Origin: Liolophura sinensis
Taxonomy: Eukaryota; Mollusca; Polyplacophora; Chitonida; Chitonidae
DNA: 64,000 nt
NCBI RefSeq assembly: GCF_032854445.1
Contig: NC_088305.1
Coordinates: 28,172,628 to 28,236,627, forward strand
Direction of reading: 5' to 3'
Shown one piece after another: positions 58,986 to 64,000 of this stretch. The notes below the pieces were generated by a model. That model searched no databases. It saw only the letters and a program-made list of their open reading frames with translations, and was not told where the DNA came from. The stretch's first letter is position 1, and the number at the start of each line of letters is the position of its first letter. The translations under genes were made by a program, and so were the position numbers.

Positions 58986-59522
58986 CATGTGAATAATGCA
59001 TAATGCATAGTGAAATGTTCTCTCTGACTTTTTTCCGCGAATGTAACTTATAAATATTATGAAAAATAATAGCTGGCGTCAACATGCAGAAATTAAATGA
59101 TATGATGAAAACATGAACAATATATAATATGAAGTAAACGTGGTTTAATTTAACAGTTTGGAAAATCTAAGATATTTTAGTATTTGAAAAATGAAGTAAA
59201 GAATGTGTAATTATTTCTGTTCGGCTGATGTTCAATTATTTTAACGGGATTTAATAAAATTCTAGGTCCATGTTTCCGACCTAGCCATGGTTTGTTTACA
59301 TTTTAATAAGAAACAAGCTCCAAAACCTATAATTATATAAAATTAAGGTTTTTTCAGATTTTATGTAAACTATTAAGACAAAAGCTAGCTGACACATCTG
59401 TATATATACAGACTATTTTCCAAAAGCTACACGTGCCTCTTCTGAGTCAAACTATAGAAGAAATAAACCAAATGAACTTTACAAAAATTCAACCTATAAC
59501 AAATACCTTAAGTTTCTTGATC

Positions 59523-59745
59523 TGGGGCCGATTCACAAAGCCATTTTTCACTTAAGTCAAAAGTTTGAAATTTGATTATAGAGCTTATTTTGAACCATGT
59601 AAATTAAAAGTTTGACCATCTCATCAATGTGATCTTAAGACAAATGTGTCAAAATTTCAACTTCCAGAACCGAAAACTAAACATTGTGACAAGGTTTTAA
59701 ATTAGGACTTAAGTCAGAAATGTCTTCGTAAAATCGGCCCAAGTT
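59523..59745. mobile_element. Palindromic MITE (copy 2)
   Basis: Left 'gggccgattcacaaagccat', right reverse complement 'gggccgattttacgaagaca'. Interior shares 'cttccagaaccgaaaacta' with the inverted interior of the 60419 copy. About 220 bp. Confidence 0.75.
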
Positions 59746-59910
59746 ACCTTGAAGACGGAATGGCCAGCTTTGACATTTCCAACATGCTTTCCGCTACAGA
59801 TTACTGTACTTATTTATAAATTAGAATCAAAATCTCACAAATTGTACAATATGTCAGTTTGCTTTAATGAGTACGAGTTGTATTATATTCAGTTTATACT
59901 CACAACTTAC

Positions 59911-60090
59911 GGTAATCCAATCCGGCATAGATTCATTAATCATTAATTGATTAAGCTCGTTGATTAGTTCTCTGATTTCTCCAGCTGCTTCATTCTGTTG
60001 AATCCAATCCTGATTTGCACATGATTGGGTGTGATTAGATCCAGATAGTGGTGGCATATTGTTTGATTGGCCTTGATTGGCCCAAGCCCT
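59911..60090 (-). CDS. Isolated internal exon of an unknown gene
   Basis: A minus-strand 180-nt exon with both borders strong: acceptor 'tttggttgtttggcag' ending at 60091 and donor 'attacc/gtaagt' at 59910. It is exactly 60 codons, phase 0 to phase 0. The peptide begins RAWANQGQSNNMPPLSGSNH and ends with a polar helix-like 'GEIRELINELNQLMINESMP' then DWIT. I recognise no domain, and I found no partner exons within 6 kb on either side, so the rest of the gene may have long introns or the exon may be a leftover. Confidence 0.5.
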
Positions 60091-60418
60091 CTGCCAAACA
60101 ACCAAAATGGAATTTATGTATACTTTGGCTTTGCTTTACTTAGACATTTTTAGAGTAGGATTTCCTTTTCAATAAACTCCTTAAAGGAGGTATAATTCAC
60201 TACAGTAGATATATCTTGAAATAAATATTTCTCAGTGGCATGGATTCACCGTCAATATTTTCATAAATGATAAACTACTTCATTATTTCCCTTTCAGCAT
60301 TTGGTACGGAATTTTACCTGTTAGCTAATGTTTGGTGCATGTAAATAATCTTTAGATTTTGCATTTTCTTAGTAAGTCAGTTTTTAACCAGCATGTTTTA
60401 AACACCATTAAAGTATCT

Positions 60419-60647
60419 GGGGCCTATTCCACAAAGCCATTTCCGACTTAAGTCAAAATTTAAAAACTCTTTACAAAGCTTAGTTTTTTGGTACTGGAAG
60501 TTGAAATTCGGATACATTTGTGTCAAGATAACACTGATCGAGGGGACAAAATTTTCATTTCTAAATCCCAAATGTAACCTTTTATGATCGCATTTCGAAT
60601 TTCGACTAAAGTCAAAAATGGCTTTGTGTAATTGGTCCCTTGTTCGA
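60419..60647. mobile_element. Palindromic MITE (copy 3)
   Basis: The clearest copy. Left 'ggggcctattccacaaagcc' followed by 'atttccgacttaagtcaaaa'. The right end mirrors it as 'tttcgactaaagtcaaaaat' 'ggctttgtgtaattggtccc'. About 230 bp. Confidence 0.85.
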
Positions 60648-61014
60648 GGATCACTATGCTGTCTTAGTCTTAAACTTAGAACAGTCTAAAATTGTGATTT
60701 GCCTTCGGCACTTCTGTTACTCTTAGGTCCTGCTCAACAAAATTCAAATTTAGTTTTATAGTTTAAATCTTTGGTCAGGAATACGACTATAAGACAAACT
60801 TTAAGGCGGTTTAGTGATCATTGGACCAGGTTAGTAAGTTATATTTATTGTAAAGACATATTGTAAAGTGCAAAATGATCAGAAATGGTCATGAGTGCCA
60901 TTTACTTGTTTCTGAACACAGTGCTGTGTCCACCTAGAATTCTTTGTGATTTAATGCATGTGAAAAACATATTGTGTCAGAAATTGTACAGCTTATACAG
61001 AAAGAAACCATCTG

Positions 61015-61168
61015 GGCTCTCTTTCACAAAATTTCGTAAATAATTTTTTCGTCACTTTTCTCGTAAATGGCATCGCCTTATTGGGCTATAGTATAGACAA
61101 GGTCTTTTACAAAAAAAAAGCTATGACAAATATAATTTACGAAGTTTTGTGAAAAAGGGCCCTGTAAT
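61015..61168. mobile_element. Short palindromic MITE
   Basis: 'gggctctctttcacaaaatt' 'tcgtaaataat' at the left is mirrored by 'ataatttacgaagttttgtg' 'aaaaagggccct' at the right. About 150 bp, related in plan but not in sequence to the other palindromic copies. Confidence 0.75.
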
Positions 61169-61169
61169 A

Positions 61170-62090
61170 TGAAAAGATTCGTTGAGTCTAAGAAAGCTGG
61201 CAAAGCCTTGTTGTGGATCTTTATGACAGTTGTTATAATGGTAGCTTAATACTTTTCCACCTAAGAAATGACAAGGATATTTTTAAGATCAATGCAAAAG
61301 TACGCATTACTCACAGACATATTCGTTTCCTTCTGGAACCATTTGCTGTACATTATCGTGTTGAAGTAGATCGACGTATATACGCACTGCTGTAATCAAA
61401 GCGCATCTGAGATACATATTTTGATTCTCGACAACTTATTAATTAGCATAGTACACGATGCTGCTTGGATGCTGCTTTTCATTTGCTTCTCTTTGCACGG
61501 TACCGACCTAATTTCGTATTTTATACATTGTCTTACTTCTTTGGTGGTTTGTACAGAACGTTGTATTTAAAATTGTCGTTGTGATTATTGGTCTGGAACG
61601 TCTTTTTTTGGTTTTTGGCTGATATAAGAATGTCTGTGTTGATGACCAGACTCCTTTCTTAAAAATGCTTCAAAGTCTCCATGAAGTTAGAATGTAAACC
61701 TTTGATGATGAATTCACACATACATTCAATGAAAATTCATATCAGCTTCAAATTTAAAAGTTGGCAAGTTCGAGGACAGTATTTTTAAAAGTAGTTTCCA
61801 AGCAGACAATTGTACAACGATTAAAAACTGTTGGTTTCTAACTTCCTGTATATGTTTCTAATAGTGTTCTGAATATAACAGAAACTTACACCCCTTTAGA
61901 AATAATGTAAAACGATTTTCACGAAGGCAAACTCAAGATTAAATATTGTAATATAACTTCGTGATGGATATGTGAGACTTGTAAAGGGCGTTACGGAACG
62001 CCACAAATTGTGCAAACTTGTGAAGGATAAATATTTGTTTCGGCCATTATCATCCCAGGATATTGCGAAAGGCGTTAGAATAAAACCTGT
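61170..62090. other. Non-coding stretch
   Basis: No gene recognised upstream of the second BTB promoter region. Confidence 0.4.
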
Positions 62091-62141
62091 TCCGCATTCA
62101 CAGAGGGTCGGCGATACCTTATAAGGCGATTAAGTCGGCTT

Positions 62142-62640
62142 ATCGGCTCTTGAATAGGCACTAGCAGACTGCTGCTCCTGATCTGATTGGCCAATACCCG
62201 GTGTGTTTGAAACGTTGCGGGGGTCGCTGATGACTGCTGAATGGAAACGCTACGATTAAAGCGCACCGAAGAGGTGCACTTTCCCCTTGATCTCTACCTG
62301 GTGCGACCAATCTAAGTCAACAGCTGTCACACCAGTTTAGTGGGTATCAAGTGTGTATAAAAAGCACGGCCTAACTCACCTGGAACAACAGTACACCTCC
62401 ATTCGTCCCAGGTGACAGTAGAGAAAGTATGTTACCAATATTGTGGACCTTTTGAAACAACAGAAGGAGCATATGGTTCATTGCTACAATAGAGTTTTAC
62501 TTGGAGTAGATTTTACGTTAAAGTACACGAGGGAAACATACTTCTGACAAATATTCCACATTGGAGGCGATAAGTGTCTTGAAGGCGTATTCTCGACCAA
62601 CTGGACGTACTGTCATTATCGGCTCTTGAATAGGCACTAG
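62142..62640 (+). repeat. Direct repeat in the BTB gene 2 promoter/5' UTR
   Basis: 'tatcggctcttgaataggca' followed by 'ctag' occurs at 62141-62164 and again at 62615-62640, 475 bp apart, identical over about 24 bases. The first copy lies upstream of the TATA box and the second in the presumed 5' UTR. Confidence 0.85.
62356..62362 (+). promoter_or_regulatory. TATA box of BTB gene 2
   Basis: 'gtgtgtataaaaagcacggc' contains TATAAAA. A start about 30 bases on would give a 5' UTR of roughly 420 bases before the ATG at 62806, unless it is spliced. Confidence 0.45.
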
Positions 62641-62805
62641 TTTGGCATTTCCCTAACTGATCGTGAAAGTTGCTTTTCTTAGCTTTTTCTAAACTTGTGT
62701 TCACTATCATAACGAAATTGCACACGGATTTATCCAAGCTCCAAGAAAGCCTGGTGTGGAATTTCCCCCAGACACGTCTAGATCACTTTCTCACAAACGT
62801 CCAGA

Positions 62806-64000
62806 ATGAACCCGTCCGATAGATTCAACACATCAGTCTTCAGCTCGGATATGGATCAGTCCACTTGTTCTGACAGTAAGTACAGTACATTTCTCAATCA
62901 ACTTTTCACGTAATAAATCAACTTCTGTTATAACCATTGTTATTTTAACCTTTGTCCGCACTCTAGTGCATTATAATTAAAACTAAAACAACAGAATTTT
63001 AAATCCCATTGAAAAGTTGGACATAGACAAGGAATATCTCTGATGGACAGTTTACGAAGATAGGCCTATATTCTCTGTTCAGACTGAAAATTCCAGTAGA
63101 CAACTTGTTCACTAAATTTAAAAATAGCTAGCCGTAGTCAGGCCCGCGTAAAACTATTGAATAACCTATAATAGCTGGCTGTCTTTTAACTATGCTTACG
63201 TGAAGAGGGCATATTTACCGAGTTAAAGGAATTTCCTTTAAATCTGTTTTCCAGAGATTGTTTTTAATTTTCTCTAAACATATTACGGAACGTTTTATAA
63301 TGGTTTTTGTACTTGTTTCTATGGTGATTTTAAGGTTTGAAATATTGTTACCTTTACCTTTTTCACTAGAACTAGATTTTGAGCCACCCCCACACCCCTT
63401 TCCCTTAAAGTATTTGAAAATCACTCACAGGTCGCTGTTGTTTCAGCTGTGTTAAAGGCTCCCTAGCGTCATTTTGATGTTTTTACGTCAACACCGCTAA
63501 TTGGTAGGCCTATGAACAGGGCTGCGATATAAGCATGAGTCGTCATAATCATTTCTAGTCTGACTAAATATATTGAGACGTACAGCGTACAGAGTTATAC
63601 ACGACGAGTAGTCACGACGGTGTGATTATTGGGAAATTATTTTTCTTTTCTATCATTAGGCAACAAGAAAGTTTTTTTTACTAATTCTCATTTCTGGAAG
63701 ACATATCAGCAAAAAGTAATTCTACTAATATCGAACTTGTTTTCTGTCCTTTTCATAGATTCCTCTTTGAATTCAAGCATTCTCGATAACAACTCAGGAT
63801 CTCGTCAAACCCTGTACATTCACGCAGACAGCCTCGAGAGTTTGGATGAGCTGCTGGTGGATGACGACGCAGCAGAGATTATGGCCTTCAAGAATACCAG
63901 CGCCCTCTGTGATGACCTTCGTTTTTTAAGTGGGATGCCTGAAATCTGTGACGTCAAGTTCCGCGTGGGACAAGAGCGCGCTCCAGTGTATGGTGTCAAG
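62806..64000 (+). CDS. BTB/POZ protein, gprs family paralogue, truncated by window end
   Basis: Exon 1 is 62806-62875 (MNPSDRFNTSVFSSDMDQST, then CSD) with donor 'gaca/gtaagt'. Exon 2 starts at 63759 after 'ccttttcatag' and runs past the window end. The split codon is phase 1, exactly as in the gene at 22207. Exon 2 reads SSLNSSILDNNSGSRQTLYI, an acidic stretch (LDELLVDDDAAEIM), then the BTB start ALCDDLRFLSGMPEICDVKF and 'RVGQERAPVYGVK'. Against gene 1 the BTB start is nearly identical, while the N-terminal part before it is unrelated apart from Ser richness. Expected to continue into the rest of BTB and a BACK domain beyond 64000. A TATA box at 62356 suggests its own promoter. Confidence 0.88.

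Overview
The window looks like nuclear DNA from a mollusc, most likely a bivalve. Genes are split into short exons with canonical GT/AG junctions, and most of the sequence is AT-rich and non-coding. At least fifteen full or truncated copies of one tRNA-derived SINE are scattered on both strands. It has a tRNA-like head, a body that ends near 'gtataagtgaaatattcttgag' type sequence and an (AAATA)n tail; I recognise this style from molluscan SINEs such as RUDI, but could not check the identity.

Three loci are convincingly coding. (1) At 22207-25856 (+) is a complete five-exon BTB-BACK gene of the family of Drosophila gprs ('serine-enriched protein'), 427 aa. (2) At 62806 to the window end (+) is the first exon and part of the second of a paralogue with the same exon phases and the same start of the BTB domain, so the region holds a dispersed tandem pair. 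(3) Between them, on the minus strand, 47378-36428, is a ten-exon gene reconstructed here by joining exons in phase: a short N-terminal region of unknown fold, a long coiled coil, a Death domain and a C-terminal CARD. This is a death-fold adaptor with an architecture I cannot name. Its reading frame needs three single-base corrections, all in homopolymer runs, so it is either a young pseudogene or carries consensus errors. Weaker coding evidence: a PAN/Apple-like exon at 2537-2709 (+) with a possible last exon at 5005-5148, and one isolated well-bounded exon at 59911-60090 (-).

Layout: 1-22 kb is mostly repeats and unassigned DNA, with the PAN-like exons, SINEs, a long-TIR MITE (5.9-6.35 kb) and diverged ~0.9-kb repeated blocks (19.1-21.2 kb). 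22-26 kb is the first BTB gene. 26-36 kb holds SINEs, a second long-TIR MITE (27.9-28.25 kb) and a 39-bp minisatellite. 36-47.5 kb is the Death/CARD gene, whose introns carry a 31-bp array, a long (AT)n, a CpG-rich patch, and a 90-bp Cys-rich-reading satellite that begins exactly at an exon boundary and is split by a 726-bp solo LTR. 47.5-62 kb is SINE- and MITE-rich and includes a 1.67-kb fold-back element filled with short tandem repeats. 62.3-64 kb is the promoter and start of the second BTB gene.

The BTB-BACK proteins would be expected to act as cullin-3 adaptors or as scaffolds, and the Death/CARD protein as an apoptosis or innate-immune adaptor. Nothing in the sequence links the two functionally.
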